DNA of 64,000 bases from an uncultured Bacteroides sp. (GTDB lineage: Bacteria; Bacteroidota; Bacteroidia; Bacteroidales; Bacteroidaceae), in NCBI RefSeq assembly GCF_905207245.1, contig NZ_CAJLKP010000005.1:1-64000 (forward strand). The letters run 5' to 3'. The notes beneath the pieces were generated by a model. The model did not search any database. It saw only the letters and a list, made by a program, of their open reading frames with translations, and had not been told where the DNA came from. Positions 42,719 to 50,261 of the stretch are shown in pieces; position 1 is the first letter of the stretch; every line of letters starts with the position of its first letter. The position numbers and the translations under genes were made by a program.

Positions 42719-43793
42719 TTATTTTGATACTTTTTTGTATAATTCTTGGTATTTCCATAACATCCATTGAAGTTCTGCTGTATAGTGAGTACTTTTACTA
42801 ATTCCATTGTTCAATTCTGCAGTATAGGTTTCTATTTCATTTTTATACCACACTGCCTTGTTCTCTGGCTATATCAGATAATCTCATATAAGCTCCGTAC
42901 TTTGTATAATACGATTCTGACTTCAGTGCTTTATTTAAATAACATGTAGCAGAGTCATATTGCCCCTCTTTGTAAAAGCTACTTCCTATAATTAAAAAGG
43001 CTGCATATTGCTTTGTTGCATTTGGTTCTAAATCCAAGAAAAGTTGTGCTGTTTCTCGCGCTTCTTTTGTTCTACCCATATATTGATATAGCGATGCAAG
43101 AGAATATAGTGTTTTCTTTTTTATCGGAACATTATCCGAGAGGTGTATTATAGACCAAACCTTTAGGAGCTTTTCTTCCGCTTTCGGATAAGATTTCTCT
43201 CCTTTTTCCATGCAAATATCTGCACTCTTAATTAAACTGACAGCCCAACGCAATGAGTCGTGATGCTCACTTGCAAGGCGTTCTACTTTACTGTATAACG
43301 AATCTGCTTCTTCAAGTAGGCCATGAGTATAAAAGAGATGTCCTAAATTAGATTGTAACAAACATATCAAATCATAATCTTGCTTTTCTTCTGCCAGAGG
43401 TAGTGCTTTCATAAATTCACGCACAGTCCCTACTGCATCTTGATTATCTTGATAAATACGTCCCCAATAGTAATGTGCTTTTGCACGCATTGATATATTT
43501 CCTGTATTATCGTAATATTGTACAGCAACGCGTATTAACGAATCATTTGTATGACGAATATAATTTTTATCATGAGCTTGAGTGAGTAACAGTGCATATT
43601 GGGCTTGTAAAGAAGAAGTGTATAAAGATTCTAATGGAATAGAATTTAGAGTTTGCAAGGCACTGTCATAGTATGAATTCTGAATCAAAGAGTCTGCACA
43701 GACTAAGAGTTCTTCTTGTTTGCTTATCGGGCGATAGGTACAGGAATAGCAAACATAGCCCAGAAATAATAAAAAGTATATGATGTTTTTCAT
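42719..43793 (-). pseudogene. TPR lipoprotein gene, probably frameshifted near its 3' end
   Basis: The intact frame (42843-43793, 316 residues) starts MKNIIYFLLFLGYVCYSC, a lipoprotein signal, followed by TPR helices (YYDSALQTLNSI, AKAHYYWGRIYQD, LQSNLGHLFYTHGLLEEADSLYSKV, YQYMGRTKEARETAQLFLD, YYTKYGAYMRLSDIAREQG) and stops after GSVV. Immediately after the stop, the -1 frame stays open for about 41 codons to a TAA at 42719, with protein-like text (YKNEIETYTAELNNGISK, LQWMLWKYQELYKKVSK). This looks like the natural C-terminus lost through a small indel near 42845. Related proteins usually continue into a membrane span and output domain, which are missing here. Confidence 0.55.
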
Positions 43794-43863
43794 GAATTGC
43801 TCATATTAGGGAAATCTCCCTCAAAAATAGGGAAAAAGATAATATTATATGCTTTTTCCCGCC

Positions 43864-43871
43864 TATATTTG
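43864..43871 (+). promoter_or_regulatory. -7 element of the BamE-DUF4476 gene
   Basis: TATATTTG is an exact TAnnTTTG match, 32 nt before the ATG. Confidence 0.55.
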
Positions 43872-43903
43872 TGCTAACATAAGAACTAAAAACAATATAT
43901 ACA

Positions 43904-44566
43904 ATGAAAACAATAAAAACAATAAAACTGACATTGGCGCTACTGATATTTGCAATCTGTATAAGTAGCTGTGCCGCGATTTTGGGAATTGACAGTAACA
44001 CCTTGATGAAAGTTCAGAAAGGGATGACCAAACAAGACGTTACATCCATATTGGGGCAGCCGATGCACCGTAGTTTCGATCACGAAGTGGAAGGATGGAC
44101 CTATGAGAAAAACATTGCCGGAGCTCCCGGAATAACGGTTATCGAACTTGGTTTTGTCGATGGGAGACTGACTTATATGGATTCCTACGAGAAATATACG
44201 AATCCGCCCGTAGCTGTTTATCCCTCCGTAGAAGTCAATGGAGACATTCCTTCCCGTCCGCACGTCACCGTTGGGAGGGGAATGAATGAAAGAGATTTCC
44301 AGTCGCTTTATAATAAAGTGAAAAGCAAGCCTTTCAAGGACGACCAACTGGAATTATTGGAAAATGGCATTGGCAATAGAAAGCTGAGTTGCAAGCAATG
44401 CGTGCGGATGATGTCAATATATACGTTCGATGATGACAAGCTGAAAGTGTTGAAAATCCTGGCTCCGAACATTGCCGACCGGGAGAATTATGACGAGATA
44501 ATCGATGCACTCGATTTCATCTCCAGTGAAGAGAAAGCAAGACATATTTTGGGGATAAAGAAGTAA
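43904..44566 (+). CDS. Lipoprotein with BamE-like and DUF4476 domains
   Basis: The protein has 220 residues. Lipobox AICISSC|AAI at about residue 23. Residues about 35-105 fit the SmpA/OmlA (BamE) fold: LMKVQKGMTKQDVTSILGQPMHRS, GWTYEKN, TVIELGFVDGRLTYMD. Residues about 125-218 fit DUF4476: NERDFQSLYNKVKSKPFKDDQLELLENGI, LSCKQCVRMMSIYTFDDDKLKVLKIL, DRENYDEIIDALDFISSEEKARHIL. It has its own promoter and a terminator. Probably an outer-membrane or periplasmic binding lipoprotein. Confidence 0.82.
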   Translation: MKTIKTIKLTLALLIFAICISSCAAILGIDSNTLMKVQKGMTKQDVTSILGQPMHRSFDHEVEGWTYEKNIAGAPGITVIELGFVDGRLTYMDSYEKYTNPPVAVYPSVEVNGDIPSRPHVTVGRGMNERDFQSLYNKVKSKPFKDDQLELLENGIGNRKLSCKQCVRMMSIYTFDDDKLKVLKILAPNIADRENYDEIIDALDFISSEEKARHILGIKK

Positions 44567-44715
44567 ATGATAAATCGATACAATTACGAGTATCCCATTA
44601 ATAACCGTAAACAGTGTTTTTAAAGAATAACAGGAACGTTTTTTAAGAATGTTCCCGACGTTTATTAACAGCGCAGAAATCAGTCACAAGACCTAAACTA
44701 AATATATATCAACAG

Positions 44716-44753
44716 AAAAGGCGGTAAATCCTCGTAAGGAAGTACCGCCTTTT
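44716..44753. terminator. Bidirectional terminator before the DUF4248 gene
   Basis: AAAAGGCGGTA (44716-44726) pairs perfectly with TACCGCCTTTT (44743-44753) around a 16-nt loop. It serves the BamE-DUF4476 gene and the leftward DUF4248 gene. Confidence 0.8.
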
Positions 44754-44771
44754 CATCTTTTACACCCGTCG

Positions 44772-44996
44772 TTATTCCAGATACGGGTCGCCCAGATTTT
44801 CCAAAATCAACCCGAATTGCTTAGGGGTAAGCCATCGGTGATTATACGGCAAATAGCCTGTTTCTGATAAAGCAATTGTCAAATTAGTGCACCGTTTGAT
44901 GCTTCGTTGTAAAGAGCGCACTGCGTTCTTCGGAGTAGAACAACCCGGAAAATACATTCCGGCAAGTTCCGAAAAAGAAAGGATAAGTTTTGCCAT
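44772..44996 (-). CDS. DUF4248 small protein
   Basis: The 74 residues match the short Bacteroidetes DUF4248 family (FSELAGMYFPGCSTPKNAVRSLQRSIKRC, YNHRWLTPKQFGLILENLGDPY). Members often lie beside HU-like and amidase genes or mobile DNA, and may bind nucleic acid; function unproven. No export signal. Confidence 0.85.
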   Translation of the reverse strand: MAKLILSFSELAGMYFPGCSTPKNAVRSLQRSIKRCTNLTIALSETGYLPYNHRWLTPKQFGLILENLGDPYLE

Positions 44997-45159
44997 TTGC
45001 TAAGGTTTTAGGTTTATATTAAAGTTTTGTTCTTAAACTTCTACAAATATACTACATCAGAAAGGCGAAGTCAAGTGTTTCAGTCCTTATTTTCAACTGT
45101 TTTTCAATTCATGGTGCTAATCTTTTCTGTTACAGGCATAAACTTCTCACGACATTTCT

Positions 45160-45167
45160 TATCTTTG
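45160..45167 (+). promoter_or_regulatory. -7 element of the WG-repeat gene
   Basis: TATCTTTG is an exact TAnnTTTG match. It lies downstream of the open-frame start at 45027 and so supports the ATG at 45237. Confidence 0.5.
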
Positions 45168-45236
45168 ACCGCTGACTTACTCAGCATACCGATAATTCAA
45201 TGTTTAACGAACTATTGTAGGGAGGATACTCAGAAG

Positions 45237-45425
45237 ATGAAAATACAAAAATTAGTGCCAACGGAAGAGAATGGCAAGTGGGGCTTTCTGGATGCAGCTA
45301 CAAGCGAAAAGGTGATTCCATTTATATATGATGATGCCCGCTATTTTAATAAAGATGGCAAAGCAAAGGTAAAACTAAACGGTGAAACGTTCTTTATAGA
45401 TATGGAAGGAAACCGGGTTGAATAA
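45237..45425 (+). CDS. Short WG-repeat protein
   Basis: I choose the ATG at 45237 (MKIQKLVPTEENGKWGF, 62 residues) because a GGAGG lies 11 nt ahead and a -7 element 70 nt ahead; the longer frame from 45027 begins with non-protein-like sequence. The text GKWGFLDAATSEKVIPFIYDDA and AKVKLNGETFFIDMEGNRV is one to one-and-a-half WG beta-propeller-type repeats. Normal WG proteins carry many repeats, so this may be a fragment or a minimal stand-alone unit. Confidence 0.65.
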   Translation: MKIQKLVPTEENGKWGFLDAATSEKVIPFIYDDARYFNKDGKAKVKLNGETFFIDMEGNRVE

Positions 45426-45456
45426 ATATAAAAAATGAAATAACTTAAATGCGCCA

Positions 45457-45987
45457 ATGATTCATAAAGACGAGATTATATTAAAGCCCTTGCTTGACGA
45501 AGACATACTGTTGTTTAATGAATGGTTGAACAAGGATTATATCTATAAATGGCTGTGTCCGGACGGAGAAGGGCAAAGAGATGCCTGGCTGGATGAAGTA
45601 AACAATAGAAATGATGAGTACGATTTCATGAAACACTTCATTGTTTACTATAAGGACAGGAAAATAGGGTATTGCCTTTATGCTGATTGTTTCTTCTTGA
45701 AAGATTTTGAGGAGGAGGGGCACGACTTTGAGAGTTTGTATGGCGATGTACCCGAAAAGAATCACACTTACGAGATTGGCTATTTGATTGGTGAAGAAGA
45801 GTATCTGAATAAAGGTATCGGTAAAATAATGATCCAGAAGTTAGAAGAGAAAATCATTGAGCTGGGAGGACACGAAATTTCGGCAGACCCTTCCGAAGAG
45901 AATACTGTTTCAATAAAAGTGTTGCTGAGTAATGGTTTTAAGAAGAAAAGCGATGGGGATTACCGGAAAGCGATAGGGGGAATGTAG
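45457..45987 (+). CDS. GNAT acetyltransferase, AAC(6')-like
   Basis: The protein has 176 residues. The acetyl-CoA site reads YEIGYLIGEEEYLNKGIGKIMIQKLEEKI, and the C-terminal ADPSEENTVSIKVLLSNGFKKK matches GNAT motif B. N-terminal LKPLLDEDILLFNEWLN and WLCPDGEGQRDAWLDEV resemble aminoglycoside 6'-N-acetyltransferase-type GNATs, but substrate cannot be told. It follows the WG-repeat gene by 31 nt and may share its promoter. Confidence 0.85.
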   Translation: MIHKDEIILKPLLDEDILLFNEWLNKDYIYKWLCPDGEGQRDAWLDEVNNRNDEYDFMKHFIVYYKDRKIGYCLYADCFFLKDFEEEGHDFESLYGDVPEKNHTYEIGYLIGEEEYLNKGIGKIMIQKLEEKIIELGGHEISADPSEENTVSIKVLLSNGFKKKSDGDYRKAIGGM

Positions 45988-45997
45988 AAACGAAGAC

Positions 45998-46525
45998 TTA
46001 TTTATTTATCTTCTTCAAAATATTCCGAATGGTAGTCTTAACTCCTGTGGAGTAATATTCCGTATCTGCATTCTCTAATATGAGCTGTAGCTCCTTCAAA
46101 AGTTCCGGTTCGCACTTGCAAAGCCGATAAGCCATTCTAATGGCCAGAGCTTGTACGCCTATACTTTCCTGTGGAGCCAGCATGTGGTCCAGACAGTAGT
46201 TCAGTAAATCTATGGAAATAGGAGTGGACACGGGTACATTATACAGTATGGATAGAAACAGACGTTTAGAACCATCGTGCCGACAAGTCAATAACCGCTG
46301 GATCATGTCGTCCTGCAATGGGACAAACCAGCTGGGATGTTGCTCACTCACTTTCTCGCATGCCCATATAGCCCGCCACGAAACAACGATTTTATCATCG
46401 GAAATCAGTTGATACATATCTTTCAGGTATTCAGGATGCAGACATATTTCCCGTACCAGCTTATCTATTGATAACTTACTTAGGGGCATTGCAAGAGTAT
46501 TTCTGAACTCGTCTATCTTTTCCAT
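45998..46525 (-). CDS. HEAT-like helical-repeat protein
   Basis: I choose the ATG at 46525 (MEKIDEFRNTLAMPL, 175 residues), 19 nt after an exact -7 element; the frame from 46609 starts upstream of the promoter. The protein is all-helical with about four HEAT-like pairs (LVREICLHPEYLKDMYQLIS, SWRAIWACEKVSEQHPSWFVPL, MIQRLLTCRHDGSKRLFLSIL, QALAIRMAYRLCKCEPELLKELQLIL). No signal peptide. It may be a cytoplasmic scaffold. No specific family is named. Confidence 0.75.
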   Translation of the reverse strand: MEKIDEFRNTLAMPLSKLSIDKLVREICLHPEYLKDMYQLISDDKIVVSWRAIWACEKVSEQHPSWFVPLQDDMIQRLLTCRHDGSKRLFLSILYNVPVSTPISIDLLNYCLDHMLAPQESIGVQALAIRMAYRLCKCEPELLKELQLILENADTEYYSTGVKTTIRNILKKINK

Positions 46526-46543
46526 AATCACGCATATTTGTGC

Positions 46544-46551
46544 AAATATAA
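46544..46551 (-). promoter_or_regulatory. -7 element of the HEAT-like gene
   Basis: The minus strand reads TATATTTG, an exact TAnnTTTG match. Transcription would start about 14 nt before the ATG. Confidence 0.55.
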
Positions 46552-46594
46552 GGAATCTTCCGGTCTGTTGCCACAATCGAAGCCGTAAAAAAGA

Positions 46595-46625
46595 AAGGCT
46601 GCCTTCCAAATTGGAGGACAGCCTT
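46595..46625 (-). terminator. Terminator of fabD
   Basis: On the minus strand AAGGCTGTCCTCCAA and TTGGAAGGCAGCCTT pair with two mismatched/G-T positions and run into TTCTTTTTT. It lies 22 nt past the fabD stop. Confidence 0.8.
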
Positions 46626-46647
46626 GATAAATATAATTTTCAAAGGA

Positions 46648-47535
46648 TTATGCAATGCCGTGAGCAGACACTTCCGGGGCAATCTTCTTAATAAGCCCTT
46701 GCAACACAGCCCCCGGACCACATTCTGTGAAATCGGTAGCACCATCAGCAACCATATTCTTAACTGTCTGTGTCCAGCGTACGGAAGCCGTCAACTGAGC
46801 AACAAGATTCTTCTTGATTTCTGCCGGATCAGTATGGGGCAGAGCATCTACATTCTGATAAACCGGGCATTTTGGAGTATGGATTTCAGTAGCGTTGATA
46901 GCAGCTTCCAATTCCACCTTTGCAGGGTTCATCAGCGGAGAGTGGAATGCACCGCCCACCTTCAATGGTAAAGCGCGTTTTGCTCCGGCAGCTTTCATCA
47001 GTTCGCAAGCCTTGTTGATACCTTCGATAGAACCGGAAATCACAATTTGTCCCGGACAGTTATAGTTAGCAGCAACGCAAACTTCACCTTCGGCAGTCAC
47101 TTGCGCACAGATTTCTTCTACTTTCTCGTCAGCCAAGGCAATGATGGCTGCCATTGTGGAAGGTTGTGCTTCGCATGCTTTCTGCATAGCCATAGCACGA
47201 GCGTAAACCAACTTCAAACCGTCCTCGAAACTCAATGCACCGGCAGCTACCAGGGCAGAGAATTCACCCAGTGAATGACCGGCAGTCATTTCAGGCTTAA
47301 AGTCATCGCCCATGCAAAGGGCAGAAATAACAGAATGGAGGAATACAGCAGGCTGAGTCACCTTTGTCTGGCGCAGATCTTCATCCGTGCCGTTGAACAT
47401 AATATCCGTAATGCGATATCCCAGGATATCATTAGCTTTTTCAAACAATTCTTTTGCTAAAGCGGAATTTTCATACAGGTCTTTACCCATTCCTACGAAT
47501 TGGGCACCCTGACCCGGAAATACAAATGCTTTCAT
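46648..47535 (-). CDS. fabD: Malonyl-CoA--ACP transacylase
   Basis: FabD loads malonyl onto ACP for type II fatty-acid synthesis. The 295 residues have FPGQGAQFVGMG, the Ser nucleophile in AGHSLGEFSAL, Arg in YARAMAMQ and His in AFHSPLM. The catalytic set is complete. It is a single-gene unit with its own -7 element. Confidence 0.96.
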   Translation of the reverse strand: MKAFVFPGQGAQFVGMGKDLYENSALAKELFEKANDILGYRITDIMFNGTDEDLRQTKVTQPAVFLHSVISALCMGDDFKPEMTAGHSLGEFSALVAAGALSFEDGLKLVYARAMAMQKACEAQPSTMAAIIALADEKVEEICAQVTAEGEVCVAANYNCPGQIVISGSIEGINKACELMKAAGAKRALPLKVGGAFHSPLMNPAKVELEAAINATEIHTPKCPVYQNVDALPHTDPAEIKKNLVAQLTASVRWTQTVKNMVADGATDFTECGPGAVLQGLIKKIAPEVSAHGIA

Positions 47536-47572
47536 ATTGTTCTTATTTTAGGTGTTAATTAAAAAAGTGGTG

Positions 47573-47580
47573 CAAAGGTA
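47573..47580 (-). promoter_or_regulatory. -7 element of fabD
   Basis: The minus strand reads TACCTTTG, an exact TAnnTTTG match, 38 nt before the ATG. Confidence 0.6.
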
Positions 47581-47833
47581 TAGCTTTTTCTGATAACCAC
47601 CGCACAAATGTATGTTTTTTGTGCAATGCTTCCAAGGCAAAGGACGCAAGAATACAATAAGAACCTGCTATTCCTTTTTCACTCCGGTTATACTAAAATC
47701 CTTAAAAATAAAGCACTTCACTCTTATTGTACTTCCTACAATTACCTGCTTCCTTTGTTTATCAGGAATACATATTGTCCTTTCAACGATAAGCCCGCAT
47801 TTTCATATTGTAGAATATACGATATGTATCATA

Positions 47834-47869
47834 TTGAAAAATAATGCTTTATAACATGTTATTTTTCAA
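47834..47869. promoter_or_regulatory. Inverted repeat upstream of the xylose-operon promoter
   Basis: TTGAAAAATAA (47834-47844) and TTATTTTTCAA (47859-47869) are exact reverse complements around a 14-nt spacer. Inside, ATAACATGTTAT (47851-47862) is a 12-bp palindrome by itself. It lies just upstream of the -33 and is a candidate operator for the NUDIX-type regulator. Confidence 0.5.
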
Positions 47870-47880
47870 GTTTTACTTGC

Positions 47881-47910
47881 TTGTGTATTCAAAAAACCTG
47901 TTTATATTTG
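47881..47910 (+). promoter_or_regulatory. Promoter of the xylose operon
   Basis: TTG (47881-47883), 19-nt spacer, TATATTTG (47903-47910). The leader to the ATG at 47932 is about 15-20 nt. Confidence 0.65.
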
Positions 47911-47931
47911 CAGCGCTTAAACAAAAATATT

Positions 47932-48663
47932 ATGCAGGATATAGAACAGAAAACCCCATTGGCCAACAATCATATCTCAGTAGACTGTGTAGTGATTGGC
48001 TTTGACGGAGAACAATTAAAAGTTCTTTTGATAAAGCGTGTAGGTGAGGAACAAGGCGAAATCTTTCACGATATGAAGCTTCCCGGAAGTCTTATCTATA
48101 TGGATGAGGACTTAGACGAAGCAGCCAAACGAGTGCTGAACGAATTGACGGGATTGAAGAATGTTAATCTGATGCAGTTCAAGGCATTTGGTTCCAAGGA
48201 CCGGACAAAGGACCCGAAAGATATTCATTGGTTGGAGCGTGCCATGCAATCGAGGGTGGAGCGTATCGTTACGATAGCCTATCTGTCATTGGTGAAGATT
48301 GACCGCGCATTGAGCCGTAATCTGGACGATTTCGAAGCATATTGGGTGGCGCTGCAAGATATAAAAGCGCTGGCTTTCGATCATAATCTGATTATAAAAG
48401 AAGCATTAGTATATATCCGACAGTATGTTGAGATAAACCCGTCTTCCTTGTTCGATTTACTCCCCCGCAAGTTTACCGCATCACAATTGCGCACCTTATA
48501 TGAATTGATATACAGCAAACCGATTGATGTGCGGAACTTCCACAAGAAAATCGCCATGATGGAATATGTAGTTCCGATGGAAGAAAAGCAACAGGGAGTT
48601 GCCCACCGTGCCGCACGCTACTACCGCTTCGACAAAAAAATATATAATAAAGTAAGAAGATAG
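47932..48663 (+). CDS. NUDIX-type transcriptional regulator of xylose genes
   Basis: I choose the ATG at 47932 (MQDIEQKTPLANNHISVDC, 243 residues), after the promoter; the frame from 47881 starts inside the -33. Residues about 15-140 form a NUDIX fold with a degenerate NUDIX box (LPGSLIYMDEDLDEAAKRVLNELTGL): the catalytic REUXEE is gone, so it senses rather than hydrolyses. Residues about 165-240 form a winged helix (FTASQLRTLYELIYSKPIDVRNFHKKIAMMEYV). This is the NrtR/AraR type known to control arabinose genes in Bacteroides; its place ahead of xylB-xylA-symporter points to D-xylose or xylulose-phosphate sensing. Confidence 0.87.
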   Translation: MQDIEQKTPLANNHISVDCVVIGFDGEQLKVLLIKRVGEEQGEIFHDMKLPGSLIYMDEDLDEAAKRVLNELTGLKNVNLMQFKAFGSKDRTKDPKDIHWLERAMQSRVERIVTIAYLSLVKIDRALSRNLDDFEAYWVALQDIKALAFDHNLIIKEALVYIRQYVEINPSSLFDLLPRKFTASQLRTLYELIYSKPIDVRNFHKKIAMMEYVVPMEEKQQGVAHRAARYYRFDKKIYNKVRR

Positions 48664-48731
48664 GTGATGCTAAAAGGCGAACAGAGACCATCATTTTTTA
48701 ACTTTTAATTTTCAATTTTTAATTTATCTAT

Positions 48732-50222
48732 ATGTATTTATTAGGCTATGACATTGGAAGCTCGTCCGTAAAAGCGAGTCTGGTAAACGCCGAAACCGGC
48801 AAATGTGTATCTTCCGCTTTCTTTCCTAAGACAGAAGCGGCTATCATTGCTGTAAAACCGGGTTGGGCGGAACAAAATCCCGAAAGCTGGTGGGAGAATC
48901 TGAAACTTGCCACACAAGCGGTTATGACTGAATCGGGTGCAAACGCAGGTGAAATCAAGGCAATTGGTATCTCTTATCAGATGCATGGATTGGTGTGTGT
49001 GGATAAAGCCCAGAACGTGCTGCGTCCTTCCATCATCTGGTGTGACTCACGTGCTGTTCCTTTCGGGCAGAAAGCATTTGAAACGCTGGGAGAGGAGAAC
49101 TGCCTTTCGCATCTATTAAACTCCCCGGGCAACTTTACCGCCTCCAAACTGGCATGGATAAAGGAAAATGAACCGGCTATCTACGAAAGAATCTATAAGA
49201 TTATGCTTCCGGGTGATTACATCGCCATGAAGCTGAGCGGCGAAATCTGTACTACCGTTTCCGGTCTTTCGGAAGGTATGTTCTGGGATTTCAAGAACAA
49301 CCGTGTGGCCGACTTCCTGATGGATTACTACGGCTTCGACAAATCTTTGATTGCAGACATCAAACCGACATTCTCCGAACAGGGACGAGTAAATGCTGCC
49401 TCTGCAAAAGAACTGGGCCTGAAAGAAGGTACGCCGATTACTTATCGTGCAGGCGACCAACCTAATAATGCTTTGTCACTCAATGTATTCAATCCGGGTG
49501 AGATTGCTTCTACAGCAGGTACTTCCGGCGTAGTATATGGTGTGAACGGTGAAGTGAATTATGATCCGAAATCGCGCGTGAATACATTTGCTCACGTGAA
49601 CCACACGGACGAACAGACTCGTCTGGGTGTTCTGCTTTGCATCAATGGTACGGGTATCCTTAACTCTTGGGTGAAGCGCACGATTGCTCCCGAAGGTATC
49701 TCTTACAATGAAATGAATGTATTGGCATCGCAAGCTCCCATCGGCAGTGCAGGTATCAGTATCCTGCCTTTCGGTAACGGTGCGGAACGTATGCTTGAGA
49801 ATAAGGAAATCAACTGTTCCATCCGTGGCTTGAATTTCAATTTGCATGGTAAACAGCATATTGTACGTGCGGCTCAGGAGGGTATTGTATTCTCCTTTAA
49901 ATATGGTATCGACATTATGGAAGGTATGGGTATTCCCGTACAGAAAATCCATGCAGGACATGCGAATATGTTCCTTAGCTCCATCTTCCGTGATACATTG
50001 GCGGGTGTGACGGGTGCAGTGATTGAACTGTATGATACGGACGGTTCGGTAGGTGCGGCCAAAGGCGCAGGTATCGGGGCAGGTATCTATAAAGATAATA
50101 ATGAAGCATTTGCAACGCTGGAAAAACTGGATGTTATCGAGCCTAACCAGGCTAAGCGTCAGGAATATGCGGATGCTTATGCACGCTGGAAACATCGTTT
50201 GGAAAAATCAATGGCTAAATAA
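48732..50222 (+). CDS. xylB: Xylulokinase
   Basis: XylB phosphorylates D-xylulose for the pentose phosphate pathway. The 496-residue FGGY kinase has YLLGYDIGSSSVKASLVN, SYQMHGLVCVD, GDYIAMKLSGE, the ATP-site region AGTSGVVYGVNG and the C-terminal AKGAGIGAGIY. It follows the regulator gene by 68 nt, a spacer filled with AT-rich words (TTTTTAACTTTTAATTTTC), and precedes xylA by 39 nt. Confidence 0.95.
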   Translation: MYLLGYDIGSSSVKASLVNAETGKCVSSAFFPKTEAAIIAVKPGWAEQNPESWWENLKLATQAVMTESGANAGEIKAIGISYQMHGLVCVDKAQNVLRPSIIWCDSRAVPFGQKAFETLGEENCLSHLLNSPGNFTASKLAWIKENEPAIYERIYKIMLPGDYIAMKLSGEICTTVSGLSEGMFWDFKNNRVADFLMDYYGFDKSLIADIKPTFSEQGRVNAASAKELGLKEGTPITYRAGDQPNNALSLNVFNPGEIASTAGTSGVVYGVNGEVNYDPKSRVNTFAHVNHTDEQTRLGVLLCINGTGILNSWVKRTIAPEGISYNEMNVLASQAPIGSAGISILPFGNGAERMLENKEINCSIRGLNFNLHGKQHIVRAAQEGIVFSFKYGIDIMEGMGIPVQKIHAGHANMFLSSIFRDTLAGVTGAVIELYDTDGSVGAAKGAGIGAGIYKDNNEAFATLEKLDVIEPNQAKRQEYADAYARWKHRLEKSMAK

Positions 50223-50261
50223 ACTGATAATAATTAACCCTTTAAAAATTCAATTAAAATT

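Larger units (their letters stand above)
47536..47931. other. Divergent control region between fabD and the xylose operon
   Basis: 396 nt without a credible gene; the frames at 47608-47854 look like chance. It holds the fabD -7 element, a perfect inverted repeat at 47834-47869 and the xylose-operon promoter at 47881-47910. Confidence 0.65.

Noticed and set aside
38587..46525. Integrative element or prophage spanning the accessory stretch.
   Set aside because: No integrase, transposase, phage or conjugation gene and no flanking direct repeats or tRNA; composition alone is not enough.
47608..47854. Two overlapping frames of about 80 codons in the fabD-xylose spacer.
   Set aside because: Different frames over the same DNA, neither protein-like, and they cover the candidate operator.
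49476..50195. Long leftward open frame opposite xylB.
   Set aside because: Antisense shadow in a codon-biased gene; no promoter, and the xylB frame is complete and recognisable.
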